A DNA stretch of 8,452 nucleotides. Origin: Thalassolituus sp. (lineage in GTDB: Bacteria; Pseudomonadota; Gammaproteobacteria; Pseudomonadales; Oceanobacteraceae). The translations under genes and the position numbers were made by a program. The notes beneath the pieces are model-generated. The model did no database searches and was not told where the DNA came from. It was given only the letters and a program-made list of their open reading frames with translations. This document shows positions 1 through 6,748 of the stretch, one piece after another. The stretch is from positions 1 through 8,452 of the forward strand of contig JARGOI010000095.1 in the NCBI GenBank assembly GCA_029212275.1, read 5' to 3'. Each line of letters begins with the position of its first letter. Position 1 is the stretch's first letter.

Positions 1-301
1 AGCCATGCAACATGGCTTGGTGGCCGATGGTAACGTCGTCGCCGATAATCAGCGGATAGCCACCGGGGTTGTAGTCAGACGCATGGGTGATGTGTAGCAC
101 CGAGCCATCTTGTACGCTGGTGCGTGCGCCAATACGAATGTGGTGCATGTCTCCACGAATCACGGCCAACGGCCACACCGAGCAGTCGTCGCCCAATTCT
201 ACATCGCCAATAATCACGGCACTGCGATCCACAAAGACGCGTTCGCCCAATGTTGGGGTGATACCTTGATAACTGCGAATCTCGTTGTGGTCGCTGCTCA
301 T
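1..301 (-). CDS. yrdA: Gamma-carbonic-anhydrase-like hexapeptide-repeat protein (YrdA family), 3' end cut by the window
   Basis: This is a trimeric left-handed beta-helix protein of the gamma-class carbonic anhydrase/PaaY/YrdA family, cytosolic and probably metal-binding. The first 100 residues are present, and the C-terminal part lies beyond the left edge. Hexapeptide-type turns are visible (VIIGDVELGDD at 29-39, VIRGDMHHIRIGA at 47-59, PLIIGDDVTIGH at 83-94). The three histidines expected to bind metal are at 70 (LHITH), 94 (IGH) and 99 (LHG), in the spacing known for YrdA. The ATG at 301 is preceded by AAGGAAA at good spacing, and the coding frame starts at once with family-like sequence. 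Catalysis is uncertain, because many YrdA homologues have the metal site but little or no measured carbonic anhydrase activity. The family assignment is confident; the exact symbol rests on overall resemblance. Confidence 0.88.
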   Translation of the reverse strand, partial: MSSDHNEIRSYQGITPTLGERVFVDRSAVIIGDVELGDDCSVWPLAVIRGDMHHIRIGARTSVQDGSVLHITHASDYNPGGYPLIIGDDVTIGHQAMLHG

Positions 302-326
302 GATGTTTCCTTGTAGTTAGTTCGTA

Positions 327-344
327 GCTAAATAGTGGCTAAAT
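327..344. repeat. 11-bp-phased direct repeat GCTAAAT-N4-GCTAAAT upstream of the YrdA-like gene
   Basis: Two identical heptamers, GCTAAAT at 327-333 and 338-344, lie one DNA helical turn apart, 26 to 43 bases upstream of the ATG at 301. This 11-base spacing is the usual geometry for tandem OmpR/PhoB-family regulator sites. The motif resembles the CTAAGT pair at 2184-2200. It could be an operator for the minus-strand gene, or chance in AT-rich sequence; only the repeat itself is certain. Confidence 0.3.
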
Positions 345-439
345 CAAATGAATCTTTTGAAATCATCAAGGCCAGATGCGGATTTGTCCAGACCTATGGC
401 GAATGGATACTTAGGGAACGAGCAGTAAATGGTTTTGCT

Positions 440-483
440 AGGCTTAAAAACAACAAAGCCAAGGCAAATGCCTTGGCTCTTTG
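440..483 (-). terminator. Intrinsic terminator of the phytase-like gene, possibly bidirectional
   Basis: A perfect 9-bp GC-rich stem (GCCAAGGCA at 458-466 with TGCCTTGGC at 469-477) sits about 30 bases past the stop of the minus-strand gene at 508. Read on the minus strand it is followed by a T-rich run (TTTGTTGTTTTT). The stem can be lengthened by AACAAA pairing with TTTGTT across a two-base bulge. The plus-strand side is also T-rich, so it may work in both directions, although no plus-strand gene ends here. Confidence 0.85.
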
Positions 484-507
484 TTTCTTAATTTCTAATG
501 TCTTTGA

Positions 508-2003
508 TTACTGACTCACAGAAAGGTCCGCTGGTACGATGTACAAATGATTGCCATCAATCGTATTGCTATCCAACATTTTCTGCTCTAAATCACCCGC
601 ATCAGTTGACCAAGTTGCAAAGTCATCATCGTTAAGTACACCTAAGTACTTATCGTTAATTACCCATAGGCCTTCCATTTTATCGTGGGCATAGTTTACT
701 TCCGTCACCATATCCACCACCAAAGATTTCTCCACTGGCACTATGCCATTGCTCGTTAACGTCGACCAATCGCCATCTGCCAATACTTGTTGCTCCAGAG
801 TTTTCCTGCAATGGTTAAACCTAAATCATCGTCTTGAGCCAAATCACCCGAAGTAGCGATAGATTCAAGGTCGGTACCAGTACTTAAATCAATACGATAG
901 ACATGCTTCATAGCGCTAGGCTTTGCCGCGTCAGCGCCATCAGGGCCACCGTATAAAAAGCTGCCATCGCGTTCGATGACCAAAAATTCCGTAGCACTTA
1001 AAGCAGCTAGCTCTGAGTTAGAATTAGCACCTATTTCTTGCTTATACAGATATTGATGAATCTCGCCGTCTTCAACGTTAACCGTCACGATACGGGTAAT
1101 ATCCATATTCTGAACCGACTTGTTAGGAAGTTGCATCGTCGATTGCATAATACCGACTAAGGTTTTTTCATCTGGCGTGATCGCTAAACCTTCCATACCA
1201 CGGTTAGCACGGCGATAAGCAAACTCGGCGGGTAGATGATGAGTGACGCGTGTGTCGCTGGCGAACGCATTAATACGATCAATTTCTTTACCCTCGGAAT
1301 CGAAGTGAACCATATGAGGACCGTATTCATCACTCACCCAGAACGAACCATCTTTTAATGCAACAAGACCTTCTGGATCTAGGCCATAATCGTCCAACTT
1401 GATTGGATTGGTTGTTTCGTCATAGGGCATACTGCCATCGACCAATACTGGAGATCCATCCGCGTTATATGGGGTTTCTCCCGTTCCGCCCAAGTCCGAC
1501 GTATTTGGCAAGCCAGTAATTAACGTGCCGTCTGGGCGTTTTAGTAGTACGGTTTTAATCAAAGAAATTTCACCGCTGGTGCTCACTTCAAACAAACCGA
1601 TACGAGGCGTGTAATCTGGTGTAGGAAATTTCTTACCCTTTCCATATGCACCTGTATTAAAGGTAGCGTTCGGACCACGGTCAGTTAGTGCATAAAAGCG
1701 GTTCTCGTTGTCAGGGTCTTTAGTCATCGCCGAGCCAAAACCGCCGTTGCGCACTTCGAATGGCAATGCTGTGTTGGCATCCAGTAAATCTGCTCGCAAA
1801 ACAGTGTGTGGCAAAAACACACCATCCTTAGCAAAGTTATCAATAAACGTTTTTGCTTCGGAACCTGGCGCAGGATTTTCGTTAACGGCTGGAGATTGAT
1901 TGGTCGATTCATTCGCAGAGCTATTGTTAGAAGAATCGCCACCGCACCCGGTAAGAGCCAAAGAGGCAATCACAGTGGCCAGTAATGTTTTATTCAATGT
2001 CAT
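508..2003 (-). pseudogene. Secreted lipoprotein, esterase-like activity of phytase family, frameshifted
   Basis: This is a predicted periplasmic or outer-membrane lipoprotein of the phytase-like beta-propeller family (Pfam 'Esterase-like activity of phytase'), likely to act on phosphoesters outside the cytoplasm. The signal peptide ends in lipobox LTGC with Cys20, followed by a Ser/Asn-rich linker to about residue 50. Family motifs in order are GGFGSAM (87-93), LTDRGPN (107-112 region), GLDPEGL (207-213), WVSDEYGPH (222-230), NRGMEGLA (267-274) and IERDG (343-347). The frame breaks after Lys401 at an A4 run (801-804 on the plus strand) and stops at 756 after 415 residues. One extra A restores a 498-residue protein running to the TAA at 508, including a third EGL motif (KMEGLW, about 442-447). 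The start at 2003 is preferred over an in-frame ATG at 2021 because only the former has AGGA six bases upstream. It may be a true recent pseudogene or a one-base sequence error. Confidence 0.85.
801..804 (-). other. Frameshift point: apparent single-base deletion in an A run
   Basis: On the coding strand the sequence reads GCAGGAAAACTCTGG. With four A's the frame gives AGKLWSN and stops 14 codons after Lys401. With five A's it gives AGKTLEQQ and joins the downstream frame, which carries family-like sequence to a natural stop followed by a terminator. The downstream frame has no normal start codon of its own near the junction; its first usable codon is a TTG at 783. Homopolymer length is a common error site and also a common slippage site. 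Confidence 0.8.
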
Positions 2004-2063
2004 GGTTTTTCCTATCGTCATCGGTTGGCTAAAAAATAGGCATTCGCCGAAATTAGGAGATGG

Positions 2064-2097
2064 ATGCTAGGACGGTTGTATGAATAATTGATGACAG
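2064..2097 (-). promoter_or_regulatory. Pho-box promoter for the phytase-like gene
   Basis: Read on the minus strand, CTGTCAT (2097-2091), four bases, then TATTCAT (2086-2080) forms a 7-4-7 direct repeat matching the PhoB site: the first copy is perfect and the second matches at 4 of 7. Exactly ten bases later comes TAGCAT (2069-2064), a 4-of-6 match to the -10 box. A Pho box that replaces the -35 box about ten bases before the -10 is the known layout of PhoB-activated promoters such as pstS. The predicted start leaves roughly a 50-base leader before the ATG at 2003. A phosphate-starvation switch fits the encoded family. Confidence 0.5.
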
Positions 2098-2179
2098 TAC
2101 GGATATGACCTAAAACTAAATGAAGTGAGATTAGGGGGAAGTGATCCCAAGAATACATAATTTTTTTCGCAACTTTCTG

Positions 2180-2229
2180 TTTACTAAGTCCTAGCTAAGT
2201 TTACTTAGTTACTCTCCATTCTTAGTAAA
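2180..2229. promoter_or_regulatory. Cluster of CTAAG/CTTAG elements, candidate operator of the membrane-protein/two-component operon
   Basis: Four copies of one pentamer lie upstream of the ATG at 2283: CTAAG at 2184 and 2195 (forward), CTTAG at 2204 and 2221 (reverse). The first two form CTAAGT-CCTAG-CTAAGT, a 6-N5-6 direct repeat with 11-base phase, the geometry bound by OmpR-family dimers (the PmrA box has the same layout). The outermost pair is a perfect 9-bp inverted repeat, TTTACTAAG (2180-2188) and CTTAGTAAA (2221-2229). It lies about 55-100 bases before the operon start, where an activator or autoregulator would sit. Binding by the regulator encoded at 3882 is inference. No convincing -35/-10 pair was found here. 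Confidence 0.45.
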
Positions 2230-2282
2230 GCAATACAGTTATCTCACCGTCTAAATTATGAAATTCCTCTAGGGGTCTCACC

Positions 2283-3080
2283 ATGCAAGCAGTAAGTGAA
2301 CAGCTCAACTTTGTAAAAGTACCCGTCATTATCACCCTAGTCTTTTGGGTGATAAAAATTTTAGTCACCACAGTCGGAGAAACAGGCGCCGACTTTCTAA
2401 TTTTTAATCTGAATATTGGCTTATCGACGACCTCAATGATCATGGGAGGATTGCTGATGGCCGTGCTCTACTTTCAAGTATCAGCTAAAAAGTATATCCC
2501 TTGGCTCTATTGGTTGAGTGTTGTTATGGTCAGTATTGTTGGCACGCTGATGACTGATTACTTAACAGATGAACTTGATGTACCTTTAACGCTATCTACC
2601 ACTGTATTTACCATTGCCCTCCTTATCAGCTTCGGTTGCTGGTACAAAGTTGAAAGAACATTGTCTATCCACAGCATTTTTACTTTCCGCCGCGAACTAT
2701 TCTACTGGGCTGCTATTCTTCTGACATTCGCATTAGGAACGGCTGCTGGAGATCTTCTGTCAGAATCGGTAGGGCTGGGCTACGTCGTAAGTGGGTTAAT
2801 TTTTGCCGGTCTGATTGGTGTCATTACTGCAGGATTTTATCTTTTTAATATCAACGGCGTGTTGGCTTTTTGGTTAGCTTATATTCTTACTCGTCCACTA
2901 GGCGCATCAATAGGCGATTATTTGTCGCAACCACCAATGGATGGCGGTTTAGGTTTAGGTACGGTGAGCACCAGTGCGGTTTTCGTAGTTACGATTATCG
3001 CTCTGGTAATCTACCTTACACGCAGCCAAATTGACGTATTACCTATCAATAATTCACAGTCAGAAATTAGAGGCAATTAA
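2283..3080 (+). CDS. COG4705-type polytopic membrane protein, first of a tandem paralogous pair
   Basis: This 265-residue inner-membrane protein of unknown function resembles the uncharacterised 'membrane-anchored protein' group COG4705. It is almost wholly hydrophobic, with about eight membrane segments. It consists of four copies of a two-helix unit: aromatic-Trp, 15 residues, then Asp in a GxxxxD or GxxxGD context. The pairs are W22/D37 (GETGAD), W77/D92 (GTLMTD), W142/D157 (GTAAGD) and W197/D212 (TRPLGASIGD), with copy spacing of 55, 65 and 55 residues. Each of the last two copies is followed by a Gly-rich stretch (VGLGYV, GGLGLGT). The start is supported by AGGGG seven bases before the ATG. 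It begins a four-gene operon, with its stop two bases before the next start. The buried acidic residues suggest transport or cation handling, but that is inference; no catalytic motif is seen. Confidence 0.85.
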   Translation: MQAVSEQLNFVKVPVIITLVFWVIKILVTTVGETGADFLIFNLNIGLSTTSMIMGGLLMAVLYFQVSAKKYIPWLYWLSVVMVSIVGTLMTDYLTDELDVPLTLSTTVFTIALLISFGCWYKVERTLSIHSIFTFRRELFYWAAILLTFALGTAAGDLLSESVGLGYVVSGLIFAGLIGVITAGFYLFNINGVLAFWLAYILTRPLGASIGDYLSQPPMDGGLGLGTVSTSAVFVVTIIALVIYLTRSQIDVLPINNSQSEIRGN

Positions 3081-3082
3081 AA

Positions 3083-3868
3083 ATGATTCGATCAGCGACT
3101 GCACAGAATCAGTCATTAATAAATCGCGTTCCTCACATTATTATTTTGTATTGGGTCATTAAAATTGCTTCAACCACGCTGGGAGAAACTGGCGCTGATA
3201 TGTTCTCTATGACTTATGACCTAGGGTATGGCACCACGATTTTAATATTTATCGGGCTATTCATTGGTTTTCTTGGTCTCAAGCTGGCGATAAAACGTTA
3301 CGAACCTATTTTATATTGGCTAACCTTTACCGCCACAGCCATTGCTGGCACAGCCATTTCTGATTATATCGACCGCACACTAGGCTTAGGTTACTTAGCA
3401 GGCTCGATTTTACTCATCGCACTGCTATTGGTAATTTTGGGGTTATGGTATTGGCGTGAAAAATCTATCAATGTCGAAGTGATCACCAGTGGCAATGCAG
3501 AGCTTTTTTATTGGCTAGCCTTTCTGGTAGCAAACACCTTAGGAACCGCTGCGGGTGATTACGTTGCCGACGAAGTCGGGCTCGGATTCGCCGCCAGTGC
3601 GATGCTGTTTTCTGGGTCTTTAATCGTGATTACCTTGCTACACTTTTATACCCGTATTTCTGGCGTTGTACTATTCTGGCTTGCCTTTGTGCTCACTCGC
3701 CCATTTGGTGCTACCTTTGGCGACTGGCTAACAAAACCGCTTGATCATGGTGGTCTATCGCTCGGAACCGAAGGTGCTTCAGCAGTATTTATGATAATTT
3801 TAGTACTCGCCGTTGCACGCGAAACTTTTCTTGAGAGAACCAAGAAACAGATATCCGAATTGGATTAG
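3083..3868 (+). CDS. COG4705-type polytopic membrane protein, second paralogue
   Basis: This 261-residue protein is a paralogue of the preceding gene product, clearly alignable over its full length. It has the same eight-helix, four-unit plan: W24/D39 (GETGAD), W79/D94 (GTAISD), W144/D159 (GTAAGD) and W199/D214 (TRPFGATFGD), again with 55/65/55 spacing. The best-kept parts are the GETGAD, GTAAGD and TRPxGAxxGD motifs. The C-terminus is short and charged (RETFLERTKKQ). Translation starts at an ATG with AGAGG nine bases upstream, only two bases after the first paralogue's stop, so the two proteins are probably made together and may form a heteromer. The next gene, a response regulator, starts 13 bases after its stop. 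Function is unknown. Confidence 0.85.
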   Translation: MIRSATAQNQSLINRVPHIIILYWVIKIASTTLGETGADMFSMTYDLGYGTTILIFIGLFIGFLGLKLAIKRYEPILYWLTFTATAIAGTAISDYIDRTLGLGYLAGSILLIALLLVILGLWYWREKSINVEVITSGNAELFYWLAFLVANTLGTAAGDYVADEVGLGFAASAMLFSGSLIVITLLHFYTRISGVVLFWLAFVLTRPFGATFGDWLTKPLDHGGLSLGTEGASAVFMIILVLAVARETFLERTKKQISELD

Positions 3869-3881
3869 TAAGGAAAACACC

Positions 3882-4556
3882 ATGCGAATTTTGCTGGCGG
3901 AGGACGATCATTTAATCGGCAGTGCTATCGAGCAGCGCTTAAAAGAAGAAGCGCATGCGCTCGATTGGGTAAAAGATGGTGAGTCTGCCCTGTCAGCGAT
4001 CAATAATTTGGACAACAGTAAAGGTTACGACGTATTGCTATTGGATATTGGCTTACCGCGTAAAGACGGTTTTCATGTGTTGCAGCAATTGAGGGCGAGT
4101 AACAATAGCTTACCCGTCATCATAATTACCGCCCAAGACGGCGTCGATGAACGGGTAAAAGGGTTGGATTTGGGTGCCGACGATTTTTTGGTAAAGCCCT
4201 TTGCGATGAAAGAATTACTGGCCAGAATTCGAGCCGTTAGCCGCCGCCATCAAGGCACAGGCAAGCCGCGTTATGGCAATGGCATTCTTGAGCTCGACCC
4301 CGTCACGCATCGAGTATCGCGAGCTGATGTGGACGTGGTATTAACCGCGCGCGAATTTTCTCTGTTACAAGCCTTGATGGTGCGACCCGGTGCCATCCTC
4401 TCGCGCAGCAAATTAGAAGATCATATCTACGGTTGGAATGAAGAAGTAGAAAGCAATGCCATCGAATTTACCATTCACTCACTGCGCAAGAAACTCGGCG
4501 CAGACGCTATTAAAAATGTTCGTGGTGTTGGTTGGATGGTAGATCAAAATTCATGA
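3882..4556 (+). CDS. OmpR-family response regulator (QseB/PmrA-like)
   Basis: This 224-residue DNA-binding response regulator is the cytosolic partner of the kinase encoded next. The receiver domain (1-about 115) has the acidic pocket E7-D8-D9, phosphoacceptor D55 (LLLDIGLP), switch T83 (IIITAQDG) and K105 in LVKPF. The C-terminal winged helix (about 128-220) has the usual EFSLLQALM and SRSKLEDHIYGW segments, and VRGVGWMV near the end. An upstream in-frame ATG at 3813 would add 23 residues read from the preceding gene; the start at 3882 is chosen because it has AAGGA upstream and opens directly with MRILLAEDD. The receiver sequence is closest in style to QseB, PmrA (BasR) and TctD. Its likely targets include its own operon, through the CTAAG elements at 2180-2229. 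The target genes cannot be read from the sequence. Confidence 0.93.
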   Translation: MRILLAEDDHLIGSAIEQRLKEEAHALDWVKDGESALSAINNLDNSKGYDVLLLDIGLPRKDGFHVLQQLRASNNSLPVIIITAQDGVDERVKGLDLGADDFLVKPFAMKELLARIRAVSRRHQGTGKPRYGNGILELDPVTHRVSRADVDVVLTAREFSLLQALMVRPGAILSRSKLEDHIYGWNEEVESNAIEFTIHSLRKKLGADAIKNVRGVGWMVDQNS

Positions 4557-5884
4557 ATCATTCTCTACAACAGATTTTAAATCGAAGAATACTGACGGCG
4601 ACTGCACTGTTTGCTTTGCTAGCTAGTGCAATTTCAGGATGGCTCGCTTTTAATGAAGCGCGCGAACTGCAAGATAATCTATTACGCCAAGCCGCGGCGC
4701 TGGTTGATTCGCACACCATTAACAGTGCCCAGACCTTTCCCAGACCAGAGTCGGAAGCATATCCAGAAGACATGCTGGTGTTGCAACGTCTCGGCGCAAC
4801 TAATCTAGGGACTACGACAAACAGTCTGCCAATTCCCGTAGAGCTTAACGATGGTTTATACACCTTAAATTTAAATGATATCGGCTGGCGCGTGTTAATT
4901 GTCACCCAACAAAACAATGATAAATTACCCACACAGCGTTTTGCTATCAGCCAACAAACAGAAGCACGCGACGAAGTCGCTTGGAACAGCAGCCTACACA
5001 CATTACTTCCAGTATTACTGCTTGTTCCAATTCTTATGGGTATTGTTACCTATGCGATCAAGCAAAGTATCCAACCCATCAGCGACCTCGCGCAAGAATT
5101 GGATGAGCGTGACGAATCCAATCTTGAATTATTACCTAAACACTCGATACCTACAGAGTTGGCGCCTTTTATAGAGTCCATCAATCGTCTTTTAAAACGT
5201 CTAAAACGAGCGATAGAATTACAAAGACGTTTTGTTGCCGACGCGGCCCACGAACTGCGCACCCCTGTCACGGGACTTTCTTTATTGGCAGACAACCTCG
5301 CTCGCGCCACCACTATGACCGAAATTCAAGAACGCCTAATTCCACTTCAAGCAGGGCTGCAGCGCAATCAACAGTTGGTGGTGCAATTGCTTGATTTTGC
5401 AAGACTGCAAAGTGAAGCAAGCGCAAAAAATCAGCCAATAAACTTACAAGACATAGTGCAAGAGGTTATCGCCGAGCTTTATCCCTTCGCTGAACATAAA
5501 TCCATTGACCTGGGTATGCTGCGTAATGAATCACTTCAAGTAATGGGCACTAAAACTAGCCTACGAACGCTAACTCACAACGCGATTGATAATGCGCTGC
5601 GCTACACACCCAACGGCGGCAAAGTAGATATCTGCCTTTATGTAAATGATGGATTAGCCATCTTAGAAATAGAGGATACCGGGGGCGGAATTCCAGCAGA
5701 AGACATATCGCACGTATTCGAAGCCTTCTACCGAGTCGGCGTTAATACAGAACCCGGAACTGGACTTGGTTTAGCCATTACGCAAGAAATAGCAAATCGA
5801 TTAGGTGGAAAAATATATTTAGAAAATCGTCCTGAAGGCGGGCTTAGGTTTGGTTATAAACAGGTACTTATCAATAGTCATTAA
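4553..5884 (+). CDS. Sensor histidine kinase (QseC/PmrB/TctE-like)
   Basis: This 443-residue inner-membrane kinase should phosphorylate the regulator encoded just upstream. Membrane helices lie at about 13-32 and 150-169. The periplasmic part of about 115 residues (34-149) ends in a QseC-type pattern (GWRVLIV at 111-117, FAISQQTEARDEVAW at 130-144). A HAMP-like linker follows (about 170-222). The H-box FVADAAHELRTP carries phosphoacceptor H233, and the ATPase domain shows N-box N343/N347 (HNAIDNALRYTP), G1 DTGGGIP (375-381), F-box FEAFYRV and G2 GTGLGLAIT (402-410). The start at 4553 overlaps the regulator stop as ATGA, which implies translational coupling; an earlier ATG at 4532 has no ribosome site. 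No clear ExxE iron-binding pair of the PmrB type is seen in the periplasmic part, so the ligand is unknown. Confidence 0.93.
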   Translation: MNHSLQQILNRRILTATALFALLASAISGWLAFNEARELQDNLLRQAAALVDSHTINSAQTFPRPESEAYPEDMLVLQRLGATNLGTTTNSLPIPVELNDGLYTLNLNDIGWRVLIVTQQNNDKLPTQRFAISQQTEARDEVAWNSSLHTLLPVLLLVPILMGIVTYAIKQSIQPISDLAQELDERDESNLELLPKHSIPTELAPFIESINRLLKRLKRAIELQRRFVADAAHELRTPVTGLSLLADNLARATTMTEIQERLIPLQAGLQRNQQLVVQLLDFARLQSEASAKNQPINLQDIVQEVIAELYPFAEHKSIDLGMLRNESLQVMGTKTSLRTLTHNAIDNALRYTPNGGKVDICLYVNDGLAILEIEDTGGGIPAEDISHVFEAFYRVGVNTEPGTGLGLAITQEIANRLGGKIYLENRPEGGLRFGYKQVLINSH

Positions 5885-5915
5885 AACTGAAATTTAAATG
5901 ATGCAAACTCTGAAA

Positions 5916-5940
5916 GGAATTTTTTTATTCCAAATTATTT
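5916..5940 (+). terminator. Possible weak terminator after the kinase gene
   Basis: A 5-bp stem (GGAAT at 5916-5920 with ATTCC at 5927-5931) with a T6 loop is followed by AAATTATTTTTT. It lies 32 bases past the kinase stop, in the right place to end the operon. The stem is short and AT-rich, so termination would be weak. Confidence 0.3.
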
Positions 5941-5961
5941 TTTCCTACCCTCTATAGGCTA

Positions 5962-5990
5962 TTGCGCAGCAACGCGGCGTCACATACGAT
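5962..5990 (+). promoter_or_regulatory. Candidate sigma70 promoter for the Popeye-like gene
   Basis: TTGCGC (5962-5967) and TACGAT (5985-5990) are separated by 17 bases, giving a leader of about 20 bases before the GTG at 6019. The -35 match is only 3 of 6 and the -10 match 4 of 6, so the call rests mainly on spacing and position in the 134-base gap. Confidence 0.35.
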
Positions 5991-6018
5991 CATAAAAAAA
6001 TTCTAAGGAAGGTTTTTA

Positions 6019-6729
6019 GTGATAGAGAGCATTGTTTCTGGCCTCTCGCATTTCGTTGCGGATGGTTTGCTTGGGCATCTCTCCTACGTGCTCTTGATTG
6101 CATCAAGCATGATGCGCCGCATGGTCATATTGCGGTTGTTACTTATCGCATCGGCAGTTACTGGCTTTATTTATGATTATTTTTGGCTCCATAATCTTGT
6201 GGGTGTTTTTTGGGAGGTGTTACTTTGCACGGTAAACGTGGTGCAACTAGCACTTCTTTGGCATCGTGATCGTCGCGCTAAATTCTCTGAAGAGGATGCA
6301 ATGCTTATCACTAACTTCCTGAAAGGCGGAACACCAGGGGGAAGGCGAATGCTACTTGATCTTGGTCAATGGCAAGATCTGACGCCAGGAACACAACTCA
6401 CAAGTAAAGGTAAACGCCCTAGTCATCTTACATATCTCGCCAGCGGTCGCGCACAATTTGGAGTAGAAGACCGGATATTAGGTGAGATTGGACCAGAGCA
6501 CTTTATTGGAGAAATGTCGTTAATGGGCGACGGACTGGCCTCTGCTGACGTCTTTATCATTGCTGAGTCACGAGTCTGGCAAATTGATCGCGATAGACTA
6601 GAAAATCTACGCGCCATAAACCCAGATCTTTTTAGAATAATCGAAGCAGCAATCACATTAAATCTTCGAGCGAAGATTTTACTTTCAAACACGACGTCCC
6701 AAGGAATAATTTCGACCCATAATAGTTAA
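6019..6729 (+). CDS. Popeye-like membrane protein with a CRP-fold (cyclic-nucleotide-binding-like) domain
   Basis: This 236-residue protein has three predicted membrane helices (about 18-32, 35-55, 58-81), a short charged linker, then a cytoplasmic double-stranded beta-helix domain (about 115-222). This is the order seen in Popeye-domain (POPDC) proteins. The domain carries LASGRAQFG (140-148) and GEIGPEHFIGEMSLMG (155-170), the counterpart of the phosphate-binding cassette of CRP/PKA domains. The canonical Arg of that cassette (PRxAT) is replaced: the local sequence is LASADV (173-178). Classical cAMP binding is therefore doubtful, though Popeye proteins do bind cAMP through a different cassette. 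There is no C-terminal helix-turn-helix, so it is not a transcription factor. It starts at GTG, supported by AAGGAAGG (6005-6012) six bases upstream. It stands alone between gaps of 134 and 91 bases. Confidence 0.75.
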   Translation: MIESIVSGLSHFVADGLLGHLSYVLLIASSMMRRMVILRLLLIASAVTGFIYDYFWLHNLVGVFWEVLLCTVNVVQLALLWHRDRRAKFSEEDAMLITNFLKGGTPGGRRMLLDLGQWQDLTPGTQLTSKGKRPSHLTYLASGRAQFGVEDRILGEIGPEHFIGEMSLMGDGLASADVFIIAESRVWQIDRDRLENLRAINPDLFRIIEAAITLNLRAKILLSNTTSQGIISTHNS

Positions 6730-6748
6730 CATTTCTGCCCTTGTCCTG

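Noticed and set aside
87..316. Two short plus-strand open frames over the left-edge gene.
   Set aside because: They are antisense to the YrdA-like gene, whose minus-strand translation shows clear hexapeptide and metal-site motifs.
783..783. Separate downstream gene starting at TTG 783 for the C-terminal piece of the phytase-like protein.
   Set aside because: Although GGAG lies about nine bases upstream, the piece has no signal peptide or complete domain and joins the upstream frame by a single base, so a split gene is simpler.
1708..1969. Short open frames on both strands inside the phytase-like gene.
   Set aside because: They overlap its conserved N-terminal region in other frames and have no recognisable domain or ribosome site.
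2222..2443. A 73-codon minus-strand frame at the start of the first membrane-protein gene.
   Set aside because: It is antisense to a strong gene and overlaps the operator region, with no supporting motif.
4558..5001. A 147-codon open frame on the minus strand inside the kinase gene.
   Set aside because: It lies wholly antisense to a well-supported histidine kinase, has Cys/Arg/Ser-rich composition typical of a shadow frame, and shows no family motif.
4553..5002. An iron-sensing ExxE motif in the kinase periplasmic domain, as in PmrB.
   Set aside because: The only ExxE (EARE, residues 35-38) is in the helix next to the membrane, a position shared by many kinases, so it does not support metal sensing.
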